Part shown: positions 7,382 through 13,985 of the stretch, one piece after another
Numbering within the stretch: position 1 is the first letter of the stretch
Layout: each line of letters begins with the position of its first letter
Source: Brevibacillus sp.
GTDB lineage: Bacteria; Bacillota; Bacilli; Brevibacillales; Brevibacillaceae
DNA length: 14,864 bases
Assembly: GCA_029240815.1 (NCBI GenBank)
Contig: JARDZO010000130.1
Coordinates: forward strand, 1-14,864
Direction of reading: 5' to 3'
The notes under the pieces: generated by a model
What the model saw: only the letters and a program-made list of their open reading frames with translations
Told to the model about the DNA's origin: nothing
The model's database searches: none
Position numbers and translations under genes: made by a program

Positions 7382-7411
7382 CAGTATGGCGGATCGCCCT
7401 TCAAGTTATGA
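7382..7411 (-). promoter_or_regulatory. possible forespore (sigma-G/F) promoter for the 63-residue gene
   Basis: On the minus strand TCATA (7411-7407) and CATACTG (7388-7382) are 18 bases apart. Against the sigma-G pattern (GHATR, 18 bases, CATnMTA) they match four of five and six of seven positions. Transcription would begin near 7375, ahead of the ribosome site at about 7362. A sigma-A reading of the same region (TTGAAG with TTTCAT) is possible but weaker. Confidence 0.35.
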
Positions 7412-7475
7412 TGGCAAGATTTGCTCGTCATTTGTTGGGTCCTGTGGAGACACTATTGGGGTGGAGGTGACTTAT

Positions 7476-8564
7476 TTGCGACTTGTAAAGCTGCTTCTGA
7501 TCCATAGCTTGTGGATGTTACCTTTGTGTCTTTCCTTTCCGGGCAACGCTGAAGCGAGTCAAGCAAACGAAATCGTCATCTCTGTCTCGGTTTCTCCAGA
7601 CTCGCCATTCGTCTCGACACTGGTTTTTCCCAATACGAGTCCGATTGTTCGTGAGTTGAAACGCACTCCTACCATCCCTGCCACCTATTCGTCTGATTGG
7701 ATTCGCGCCAGGATTAAGGTAAAGGATCGCGACCTCATCTACGATTATCAAGGTAGGCTGTTCAACCAGAAGAAGGCACGCCTTTACCTGTTGTCACAGC
7801 CACTTAAAATGCAATTGGAAAAACTGGTACAGACCGTCGAACAAGCCCATTACGGTCAAGCGATCCCGTGGGAAAGAGTCAAACACTCTTTTGGTCGAAT
7901 GAAATTTGCCACCGTCATCGATCTGGAGACAGGGGAACGATTTCTCGTTCAGCGTAGAGCCGGCAGTCGACACGCAGATGTCCAGCCACTCACTCGAAGC
8001 GATACCCAAATCATGAAACATATTTACCAAGGGAAATGGAGCTGGAAACGGCGGGCGATCCTTGTCGAAGTGGACGGAAATTATTACGCGGCTTCCATGC
8101 ACGGGATGCCCCACGGTGCCGGAGCCATCCAGGGCAATGACTTCCCGGGGCACTTTTGCATTCACTTTAGCGGAAGCTCTACCCACCTTCGCAAGGAACC
8201 GGATCCGAGTCACAGTCTAATGATACTCAAAGCATCCGGAGCTTTGCCCCAAACCATCATGGACGCCGATCCCGAAGTATTGGTAGGCTATTTCCTCACT
8301 TCCCTCAATGAGCATGATGGACACACGCTGCGGATGACTACAGATGGTTCGACGTTACCAGACGTGGTGCGATCTATTGATTCTGTGAGAAAGCCAGATA
8401 CGATCGTTGCCTCTGAGGCTTCCGGTCCCTTGATGGTCACCATTCCTGTCCAAGCGGATTATCTTTTGCGTTCTGGTGAACAACGCTCAGAGAGATGGCA
8501 TTTTCTCCTCCTCCGCTCTGCCCCATGGGAAAGGTGGCGGATCGTAGACATTGCGATCAAATAA
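7476..8564 (+). CDS. secreted protein with conserved His/Cys-rich motif, function unknown
   Basis: A 362-residue protein with a Sec signal peptide (hydrophobic core LLLIHSLWMLPLCLSF, likely cleaved after NAEA near residue 27). I chose the TTG at 7476 because GGTGGAGGTGA (7460-7470) precedes it by five bases and the signal peptide then starts correctly; the open frame goes back to 7287. The middle region carries HADVQPLT, then KWSWKRRAI, YYAASMHGMPHGAG and FPGHFCIHFSGSSTH (about 222-236). I recall this set from uncharacterised exported proteins of Firmicutes. The His-x-Cys-x-His arrangement invites comparison with L,D-transpeptidases, but the SxGCxR signature is absent. The last ~100 residues look like an NTF2-type alpha/beta domain (inference). 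It stands alone between a divergent promoter region and a terminator shared with bofC. Confidence 0.82.
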   Translation: MRLVKLLLIHSLWMLPLCLSFPGNAEASQANEIVISVSVSPDSPFVSTLVFPNTSPIVRELKRTPTIPATYSSDWIRARIKVKDRDLIYDYQGRLFNQKKARLYLLSQPLKMQLEKLVQTVEQAHYGQAIPWERVKHSFGRMKFATVIDLETGERFLVQRRAGSRHADVQPLTRSDTQIMKHIYQGKWSWKRRAILVEVDGNYYAASMHGMPHGAGAIQGNDFPGHFCIHFSGSSTHLRKEPDPSHSLMILKASGALPQTIMDADPEVLVGYFLTSLNEHDGHTLRMTTDGSTLPDVVRSIDSVRKPDTIVASEASGPLMVTIPVQADYLLRSGEQRSERWHFLLLRSAPWERWRIVDIAIK

Positions 8565-8565
8565 T

Positions 8566-8598
8566 AAAAAGGTTGCCCCATTCCGGGCAGCCTTTTTT
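8566..8598. terminator. two-way terminator between the secreted protein gene and bofC
   Basis: AAAAAGGTTGCCC (8566-8578) pairs along its whole length with GGGCAGCCTTTTT (8585-8597), with one G-T wobble and a six-base loop. A and T runs flank it on either side. It starts two bases after the plus-strand stop and touches the bofC stop codon, serving both convergent genes. Confidence 0.93.
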
Positions 8599-9166
8599 AC
8601 TCTTCACTCAGTTGAAATTCTCCAAAGGTGGAAAGCACACTGTTGTACTCCGCCAGATCACGCACACGAATGCCGCGCTTCAGGCTATCCACTTCCTCCT
8701 TCGGTAGGCTCGCTTCCATTTTCACCGTATTAATCCGGTAGAAGGTCTGTACCACTTCCTGATCCGATGGCACACCGTTAAAGAGCGTGAGCATACCATC
8801 GGTTGACAGACCAAAGTGGCCGTTCTCCTTGCACTCTGGAGAAATATCATGCTCTCTCTTCATCAAGATCATTTTGCTGGAATCCGCTGTAACAATCTCC
8901 CAGCCCTTGTAATTGGCCATCGAATCAGCGAGATGGTTGATCGCCACCGGTTTGCGCTCTTCATCTCGCACGCCACACAAATAGCTGCGAGCAAGTACCA
9001 ATTCGTAGGAGTTTCCCGAGACTTCCATTGATCTTTTTCCTCCCGATAGCAGCTGTGTAAGCGTTCCCGCCTCTTTACCGCTGCCTTGCGAAAGGGTGAT
9101 CCCAACCACAAGCCCCGTAACTAGGGCAAAAGCCCATGAAGCATAGACCATCCATTTTTTCTTCAT
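8597..9166 (-). CDS. bofC: BofC, inhibitor of SpoIVB-dependent forespore signalling
   Basis: In B. subtilis BofC is made in the forespore, is exported to the space between the two spore membranes and delays SpoIVB, the protease that triggers SigK activation. This 189-residue protein has an N-terminal membrane segment or signal (about residues 6-25). Next comes the BofC N-domain with YLCGVRDEE and KGWEIV, then the C-domain with GHFGLSTDGMLTLFNG, QTFYRIN and LKRGIRVRDLAEYNSVLSTF. These match the family pattern residue by residue as I recall it. The ATG at 9166 has AAGGGG upstream at a rather long distance. A sigma-G-like promoter lies at 9203-9232. bofC close to the ruv genes is also the B. subtilis order. 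Confidence 0.93.
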   Translation of the reverse strand: MKKKWMVYASWAFALVTGLVVGITLSQGSGKEAGTLTQLLSGGKRSMEVSGNSYELVLARSYLCGVRDEERKPVAINHLADSMANYKGWEIVTADSSKMILMKREHDISPECKENGHFGLSTDGMLTLFNGVPSDQEVVQTFYRINTVKMEASLPKEEVDSLKRGIRVRDLAEYNSVLSTFGEFQLSEE

Positions 9167-9202
9167 GCTACGATTGAACCCCTTTTACTAGCCTTTTTTT
9201 CC

Positions 9203-9232
9203 TATTCTGGCCAGTAAAAAGGTCTCGCATAC
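9203..9232 (-). promoter_or_regulatory. sigma-G-type promoter of bofC
   Basis: On the minus strand GTATG (9232-9228) and CAGAATA (9209-9203) are separated by exactly 18 bases. This agrees with the sigma-G pattern GHATR-N18-CATnMTA at all but one position. It gives a leader of about 30 bases before the bofC ATG. bofC is a known sigma-G gene in B. subtilis. Confidence 0.6.
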
Positions 9233-9266
9233 CTGCTTCTCTCAAGATTCGTATATTTACGACAAA

Positions 9267-9296
9267 TTCACAAGGAATATCTACCAATCCTATGAT
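9267..9296 (+). promoter_or_regulatory. sigma-A promoter of the cpdB-type gene, with partial Pho box
   Basis: TTCACA (9267-9272) and TATGAT (9291-9296) each match the sigma-A consensus at five of six positions and are 18 bases apart. TTTACG at 9256 and TTCACA at 9267 also form two 11-base-spaced copies resembling the PhoP repeat TTHAYA. A full site needs four copies, so phosphate control is only a possibility. Confidence 0.6.
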
Positions 9297-9355
9297 TCTA
9301 GTGATAAACTAATTTTGCTTGGCATAATTGTAAAGTTATGGAGGTCATCCAAAAC

Positions 9356-11344
9356 ATGAAAAAAGCAAACAAACAAATGCTGGCTGCATGTCTGCTCAGC
9401 ACTTCTTTGGTTGTTGGCGCACTTACTTTCTCCCTTACTCCTGTAAGCGCTCAAACAACCTCTACCCTCAAGCTCCGTCTGATGGAAACAACGGACATCC
9501 ACACAAACATCGTCAACTACGATTACTATCAGGATAAGTCTACTGACGAATTCGGATTCGCAAAAACGGCTACCCTGATCAAAAAAGCTCGTGATGAAGT
9601 AAAAAACAGCATCCTCATCGACAACGGTGACCTGCTCCAAGGTAACCCTTTGGGCGATTATGTAGCGAAAATTGATCCGCTCAAGGATGGCGAGACGCAC
9701 CCTGTTTACAAAGCAATGAACCTGCTGGACTACGATCTGGGCAACATCGGTAACCACGAGTTCAACTTCGGTCTGGAACATCTGGAGCGCAGCATCAAAG
9801 GTGCTAAGTTCCCGTACATCAACTCCAATGTGTACATTGACGACAAAGATACGAACCCAGATAACGACAAGAACCTCTTTACTCCTTATCAAATTCTTGA
9901 GCGCACATTCAAGGATGAAAGCGGTAAGGACGTTACCCTGAAGGTTGGTGTAATCGGATTTGCTCCTCCGCAAATTATGCAGTGGGACAAAGCTAACCTG
10001 GAAGGCAAAGTCGTTGCAAAAGACATTATCGAAACGGCAAACAAATACATCCCAGAAATGAAAAAGAAAGGCGCTGACATCATCGTAGCCGTTCCTCACT
10101 CCGGACTGGGCCCTGTTGAAACGGCTGCCAACTTGGAGAATGCCAGCTACCAGCTGAGCAAAATCGAAGGCATCGATGCAATCCTGTTCGGCCATTCCCA
10201 CCTCGTATTCCCGGGACCTGGATTTGACAACATCGAAGGCGTTGACGGTGCAAAAGGTATGATTAACGACAAACCAGCTGTTATGCCTGGATACTGGGGC
10301 AACAACCTGGGCGTTATCGACCTGACACTGACTCAAGAAAACGGCAAGTGGAAAGTAGCTGACTCCACTTCCAAGGCCGTTCCGATCTATGACAAAGCCA
10401 ACAAAGCTTCCCTGGCTGATGCTGATCAAAAAGTTCTGGATGCAGTTAAAGAAGACCATGACCACACTGTGGAGTGGGTACGTTCTGCAGTAGGTACTAC
10501 AAGCTCCCCAATCTTTAGCTATTTTGCTTTGGTACAAGACGATCCTTCCATCCAGATCGTAACGAACGCACAAAAATGGTTTGTTGAGAAAAACATCAAG
10601 GGCACTGAGTACGATGGCATTCCAGTCTTGTCCGCAGGTGCACCTTTCAAAGCAGGCGGTCGTAACGGCGCAAGCTACTACACCAACATCCCGGCAGGTA
10701 CCATCGCGATCAAAAACGTATCTGATCTGTACATCTATCCAAACACGCTGAAAGCTGTTCTGATCAACGGCTCCCAGCTGCAAGAATGGCTCGAGCGTTC
10801 CGCTGGCCAATTCAATCAGATCGATGTGAAAAAAGCAGACGAACAACCATTGGTAAACGAAGCATTCCCTACTTACAACTTCGACGTCATTGATGGCGTA
10901 ACGTACCAAGTAGATGTTACTCAACCATCCAAATATGCTATCGATGGTAAGCTGGCCGATGAAAAGGCTAACCGCATCAAGAACCTGGCGTTCAACGGTA
11001 AACCAGTTAAAGCGGAAGACAAATTCATTGTCGTAACGAATAACTACCGCGCTGGTGGTGGCGGAAACTTCCCTGGCCTGGACGGCAAAAACATTGTGAT
11101 CGATTCTCCGGATGAAAACCGTCAAGTAGTAATCGACTACATCCTGAGCGAAAAATCAATCGATCCTGCAGCTGACCAAAACTGGTCGTTTGCTCCTGTA
11201 AACGCGAAAGTAAATGTGACGTTTACGACTTCTCCAGATGCCAAACCGTTCGCAGAAAAAATGTCTAACCTGAAGTACATCAACACTTTGGAATCAGGCT
11301 TTGCGAAGTACAACATCGACCTGTCCAAACCTGCCTCCAAATAA
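9356..11344 (+). CDS. cpdB: secreted 2',3'-cyclic-nucleotide 2'-phosphodiesterase/3'-nucleotidase
   Basis: The enzyme opens 2',3'-cyclic nucleotides and dephosphorylates 3'-nucleotides outside the cell, for nucleoside and phosphate scavenging. The ATG at 9356 is used because TGGAGGT (9339-9345) lies ten bases before it; an ATG at 9338 overlaps that site. The 662-residue product has a Sec signal peptide ending near SLTPVSA. The metallophosphatase domain shows METTDIHTNI, DNGDLLQGN, GNHEFNFG, VPHSGLG and FGHSHLV, giving all metal ligands. The C-terminal nucleotidase domain shows YPNTLKAVLINGSQLQEWLERSA and TNNYRAGGGGNFPG, which point to CpdB rather than UshA. No sortase motif or membrane anchor is seen, so it is probably released. 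Codons favour AAC, GAC, CTG and GGT, suggesting high expression. It is single-gene, with its own promoter and terminator. Confidence 0.92.
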   Translation: MKKANKQMLAACLLSTSLVVGALTFSLTPVSAQTTSTLKLRLMETTDIHTNIVNYDYYQDKSTDEFGFAKTATLIKKARDEVKNSILIDNGDLLQGNPLGDYVAKIDPLKDGETHPVYKAMNLLDYDLGNIGNHEFNFGLEHLERSIKGAKFPYINSNVYIDDKDTNPDNDKNLFTPYQILERTFKDESGKDVTLKVGVIGFAPPQIMQWDKANLEGKVVAKDIIETANKYIPEMKKKGADIIVAVPHSGLGPVETAANLENASYQLSKIEGIDAILFGHSHLVFPGPGFDNIEGVDGAKGMINDKPAVMPGYWGNNLGVIDLTLTQENGKWKVADSTSKAVPIYDKANKASLADADQKVLDAVKEDHDHTVEWVRSAVGTTSSPIFSYFALVQDDPSIQIVTNAQKWFVEKNIKGTEYDGIPVLSAGAPFKAGGRNGASYYTNIPAGTIAIKNVSDLYIYPNTLKAVLINGSQLQEWLERSAGQFNQIDVKKADEQPLVNEAFPTYNFDVIDGVTYQVDVTQPSKYAIDGKLADEKANRIKNLAFNGKPVKAEDKFIVVTNNYRAGGGGNFPGLDGKNIVIDSPDENRQVVIDYILSEKSIDPAADQNWSFAPVNAKVNVTFTTSPDAKPFAEKMSNLKYINTLESGFAKYNIDLSKPASK

Positions 11345-11347
11345 TAC

Positions 11348-11387
11348 AAAGAAGCTGAAGGCGTCGCTGCCGTCAGCTTCTTTTTTT
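11348..11387. terminator. terminator after the cpdB-type gene
   Basis: AAAGAAGCTGA (11348-11358) pairs with TCAGCTTCTTT (11373-11383), an inner GGC/GCC extends the stem, and T residues run to 11387. It is strong for the plus strand. In the other direction it directly follows the stop of the CotS-type gene (11387-11389) but has a poorer T-run. Confidence 0.92.
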
Positions 11388-12415
11388 CAACCCACGAAAT
11401 GATACTGGCCCCATGGGGAACGTTGAAAGATTTGTTCGCCAGCCCGCAGGAAGACTTGACGGTCTTGCAGGAGCTTTCCTTCCATCTGCACCAATTGCTG
11501 AACCCCGCGTAAATGGTACCCAGGGCGACTGCTGTACAAGCCGGTTACTTCACGCAGGAAGTTATCCGGGTAACGCAACAACTGATGAACCATCCAGACT
11601 TGGGTGTCACTCAAATAATTGATTTTACTGTAAGCCTCTATCGCTTCGACGAAGGAGCCCATCCGATATTCCTGAAGTAGCAGCATCCTGGACATCAATT
11701 GCACCAGATCTACTAGCTGTACGTCATGTCCGACTGTATCCAGATCAATCAAATAACAGCTGCTCCTCGGCGTCACCAAAAAATTATGGCTCGCCACATC
11801 GCGATGAGCCAGCGTCCCTCTCTCCATCGCAGCGAACAATTCGGGAGTCAATGGCAGTTTGTAAGCCGACTGCAGCATTTCCTGTCCGTCCTGAATAATC
11901 GACAGCGACATTTGCTGAATGACCTGCTCCAGCTTGGATTGAGGACCATTCTGTTCAATTCCCCATGTGATCCGTTCAAATTGCTCGAGCCTGCTCTCCC
12001 ACTTGTCGAGTAGTGCAGATTTCCCCTCGAACGCATACGTATGTGAGACAGGAAACCCTTGCGCCGCAACGTGGAAGTGGGCAAGCGTTTCCGCTGTCTT
12101 TTTCACATCATAGAGGGAAGCATTATCCGCTTCACGTCCATCAATCATTTTCATGATCGTGTAATAACGGTCTTCATACGGAAAAATGGTTGATCCTCCC
12201 CCATCCGGTACGTATTGCACCGTATGCAGGAAGCCCTTTTCTCGCAATGCATCGGAAAGCTGGGTGACCCATACTGCTTTATCCAGTTGCTTATAGCCCT
12301 TGATGATCCAGTATCCCCGGTCCGTCTTCAGCAAATTCACGTTCCGCTTTGGCTTTACGGCGTGAATCTGACAGCGAAACGCTTTTTCAAGAGATGCTAT
12401 TAGCCCTTTGTTCAT
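11387..12415 (-). CDS. CotS-family spore coat protein (kinase-fold)
   Basis: This 342-residue protein has the aminoglycoside phosphotransferase/choline kinase fold shared by the CotS, YsxE and YutH spore proteins. Visible are a possible nucleotide-site lysine in YWIIKGY (Lys39), the catalytic-loop motif HRDVASHN (His204, Asp206, Asn211) and the metal-site LIDLDTVG (Asp224, Asp226). The catalytic residues are thus kept, so enzyme activity is possible, though CotS proteins are best known as coat components. The ATG at 12415 has no clear ribosome site. It lies 11 bases after the safA-like stop, so it probably depends on coupled translation. Pairing with a LysM coat morphogenetic gene recalls spoVID-ysxE of B. 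subtilis. Which CotS paralogue it matches cannot be decided by eye. Confidence 0.87.
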   Translation of the reverse strand: MNKGLIASLEKAFRCQIHAVKPKRNVNLLKTDRGYWIIKGYKQLDKAVWVTQLSDALREKGFLHTVQYVPDGGGSTIFPYEDRYYTIMKMIDGREADNASLYDVKKTAETLAHFHVAAQGFPVSHTYAFEGKSALLDKWESRLEQFERITWGIEQNGPQSKLEQVIQQMSLSIIQDGQEMLQSAYKLPLTPELFAAMERGTLAHRDVASHNFLVTPRSSCYLIDLDTVGHDVQLVDLVQLMSRMLLLQEYRMGSFVEAIEAYSKINYLSDTQVWMVHQLLRYPDNFLREVTGLYSSRPGYHLRGVQQLVQMEGKLLQDRQVFLRAGEQIFQRSPWGQYHFVG

Positions 12416-12426
12416 ACCAAAACCAT

Positions 12427-13863
12427 TCAGTACGACGAGGATTCTTCATGCCCATCGCCCCAATGCGGCCATAACCCTGTGTCGGGCATGGAAGCCATCC
12501 GCGGTGGAGGTGGGAACATCATGTTGTTCGGGTTCACGGGTCCGCGGCCTCTCTTAGAGCCGCGATAGGGCTTTCGCTGTGGACTCTCAGGGGAACATTC
12601 ACACGATGAAGACGAGCATGACGACTCCTCTACTACTTCAGCCCTGACCTGCGGATAAGGATGTGGCGGAAACGGCAACGGACGTGGCGGCGGTGGGCAG
12701 AATGGTAACATTGGTCGTGGCGGAAAGAACGGATGTGGCATCAACTGCTGCGGCAAGACCTGGCTGGGCCTTGGAAACGGCATTGGTGGAAATGGCGGAT
12801 AAATCGGCCTCATCCAAGGATTCGGAATCGGCGGGCACGGTGGAATTGGAAACATCGGCCGAGTTGGAAAGGGCATGAAAGGTCTTGGCGGAAATGGCAT
12901 GATCGGGCTGATTGGTGCTGGCGGTCTTACCGTCGTCTGAGGACTCACCTGCGGCCTCTGTTTTGTCGTTGTTTCAGGACTCACTTGAGGCCTCTGCTTG
13001 GTCGTTGTCTCAGGGCTCACTTGCGGCTGTCTGGTCGGCTGTACCTGTGGATGACACGGTGGGCAATAGTTGGACGGCGGGAATGTCGGCCGCAATGGAC
13101 TCACATGGGTGGGCGGCATATTCGGTGGATAGATGTATGGACTCACCTGTGTCGGTCGAACATTCGGACGAAGCGGGCTGATGGTCGGCGGAACGTTAGG
13201 TTGATAGATGTATGGGCTCACACGTGTTGGTGGAACATTGGGACGAAGCGGACTGATCTGCGTCGGAGGAACATTTGGTTGGTAAATGTACGGGCTTACC
13301 TGCGTTGGCTGCACCTGTGGATACGGACGTGGTTGAATGGGTGGCATCATCGGTTGTCTTGGTATGTTCGGGATCATTGGCTTTATCGGCATAGGTGTCG
13401 GCATAGGTGCAATGGGGCGTGTCGGCAGTGGCAACGCTGGTGTTAATGTCTCTGGCATGACACTCGGTGTCGGAGGTATTGTAGGCTTCTCTCTTGCTGG
13501 TTCTGTGGGCGCAGGAAGTGCACGGGGTGTCTCGATTTCTGACTCAATCCGTACCTCTTCCTCTTCCTCCTCCTCCTGCTCGATTGGTCTGCGTTCGATC
13601 TCTTCGGGCACTTCCGGTCCTTGCTCTTCTTCCGTGATCGGTCTTTCCTTTACAGGGGGCAATTCACTCGATTGCTGCTGAGGCCGTCTTTGTTGTGGAC
13701 GAACAGGTACGCCTTTGGCCGGAATCTTGATCCTCGCCCCTGGATAGATGGTATCGGGAGTCTTAATTTGACTGTTCAGGCGTAACAGCTCTTTGTAATC
13801 GACGCCATATCTCTTGGCGATCTTCCACATGGTGTCGCCTTTTTGGACTACGTGGATTCTCAC
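12427..13863 (-). CDS. safA: SafA-type LysM spore coat assembly protein with long Pro-rich repeat region
   Basis: SafA-type proteins attach to the spore cortex/coat boundary through LysM and organise inner coat assembly. The GTG at 13863 is the likely start: GGGAGGAG lies just upstream and the product then begins VRIHVVQKGDTMWKIAKRYG, like known SafA N-termini. An extension to 13971 would run into the pheA terminator. The 478-residue protein has one LysM domain (about 2-48), a Gln-rich linker and an acidic stretch (EEEEEEE). A very Pro-rich body follows, built from repeats of the kind SPYIYQPNVPPTQISPLR and PQVSPETTTKQR. The tail has Cys-Ser residues (SSCSSSSCECS), a basic patch (RKPYRGSKRGRG) and ends in EESSSY. 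Tyr, Cys and Gln residues could be cross-linked in the coat (inference). The CotS-type gene follows. Confidence 0.83.
   Translation of the reverse strand: MRIHVVQKGDTMWKIAKRYGVDYKELLRLNSQIKTPDTIYPGARIKIPAKGVPVRPQQRRPQQQSSELPPVKERPITEEEQGPEVPEEIERRPIEQEEEEEEEVRIESEIETPRALPAPTEPAREKPTIPPTPSVMPETLTPALPLPTRPIAPMPTPMPIKPMIPNIPRQPMMPPIQPRPYPQVQPTQVSPYIYQPNVPPTQISPLRPNVPPTRVSPYIYQPNVPPTISPLRPNVRPTQVSPYIYPPNMPPTHVSPLRPTFPPSNYCPPCHPQVQPTRQPQVSPETTTKQRPQVSPETTTKQRPQVSPQTTVRPPAPISPIMPFPPRPFMPFPTRPMFPIPPCPPIPNPWMRPIYPPFPPMPFPRPSQVLPQQLMPHPFFPPRPMLPFCPPPPRPLPFPPHPYPQVRAEVVEESSCSSSSCECSPESPQRKPYRGSKRGRGPVNPNNMMFPPPPRMASMPDTGLWPHWGDGHEESSSY
12932..13038 (-). repeat. 36-base tandem repeats encoding PQVSPETTTKQR
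   Basis: About three copies of a 36-base unit lie inside the safA-type gene. Two encode PQVSPETTTKQR exactly and a third ends as PQVSPQTTVRP. The copies differ at several third codon positions, so the array is not a very recent duplication. Confidence 0.85.
13079..13308 (-). repeat. composite ~75-78-base repeats encoding SPYIYQ-PNVPPT-SPLR units
   Basis: Three copies of a composite unit of about 26 codons occur in the safA-type gene. Each is SPYIYQ, then a PNVPPTQI-like octamer, then SPLR, then another octamer. The second copy has lost one codon. The nested 4-8-6-8 pattern suggests growth by duplication of a shorter PNVPPT unit. Confidence 0.85.
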
Positions 13864-13890
13864 AATTTCTCCTCCCTCGCGGAAACTCCC

Positions 13891-13912
13891 TACCATGGTA
13901 TGCACCCATGGG
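13891..13912 (-). promoter_or_regulatory. paired CATG palindromes and sporulation-like -10 upstream of safA
   Basis: TACCATGGTA (13891-13900) and CCCATGGG (13905-13912) are two perfect palindromes with centres 13 bases apart. On the minus strand CATACCAT (13902-13895) resembles the sigma-E -10 (CATACAnT, seven of eight) and also the sigma-K -10. No convincing -35 is seen at the right distance. Transcription from here would start about 25 bases before the GTG. Confidence 0.3.
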
Positions 13913-13959
13913 CTTTTTGCTCCTGAGGTTCCCGTATTATTGGGAGAGATCTGGAATAG

Positions 13960-13985
13960 AAAAAAAGTCAACTCTAGGAGTTGAC
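13960..13985 (-). terminator. terminator of pheA, overlapping the stop codon
   Basis: Minus-strand GTCAACTC (13985-13978) pairs perfectly with GAGTTGAC (13974-13967) around a three-base loop, followed by seven T residues if the first is counted from 13966. The first arm is the last pheA codons (Val-Asn-Ser) and the TAG stop lies in the loop and first base of the second arm. Confidence 0.85.

Noticed and set aside
7432..7459. TTGTTG-16-TATTGG as a promoter for the secreted protein gene
   Set aside because: Transcription would begin at the ribosome binding site itself, and both hexamers are poor matches. No convincing promoter for this gene was found.
9181..9222. Inverted repeat CCTTTTACT / AGTAAAAAGG upstream of bofC as a leader hairpin
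   Set aside because: One arm lies upstream of the predicted transcription start, so it would not be in the bofC mRNA. It has a bulge and is AT-rich.
9290..11125. A 611-codon open frame on the minus strand across the cpdB-type gene
   Set aside because: It is a shadow of strong codon bias in cpdB (AAC, GAC, CTG and similar avoid stops in this frame). The product is Val/Phe/Cys-rich with no family look, and the plus-strand protein has all its motifs.
12932..13308. CRISPR-like or intergenic tandem array
   Set aside because: The repeats are in frame inside safA, encode conserved peptides and lack spacers of constant length with unrelated sequence.
12733..13446. A 237-codon plus-strand frame opposite safA
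   Set aside because: Its Trp/Arg-rich product is the complement of Pro-rich repeat codons in safA. There is no ribosome site or family resemblance.
13864..13971. N-terminal extension of the SafA-type protein to 13971
   Set aside because: The extra 36 residues come from the pheA terminator and promoter gap. The LysM domain and ribosome site point to the GTG at 13863.
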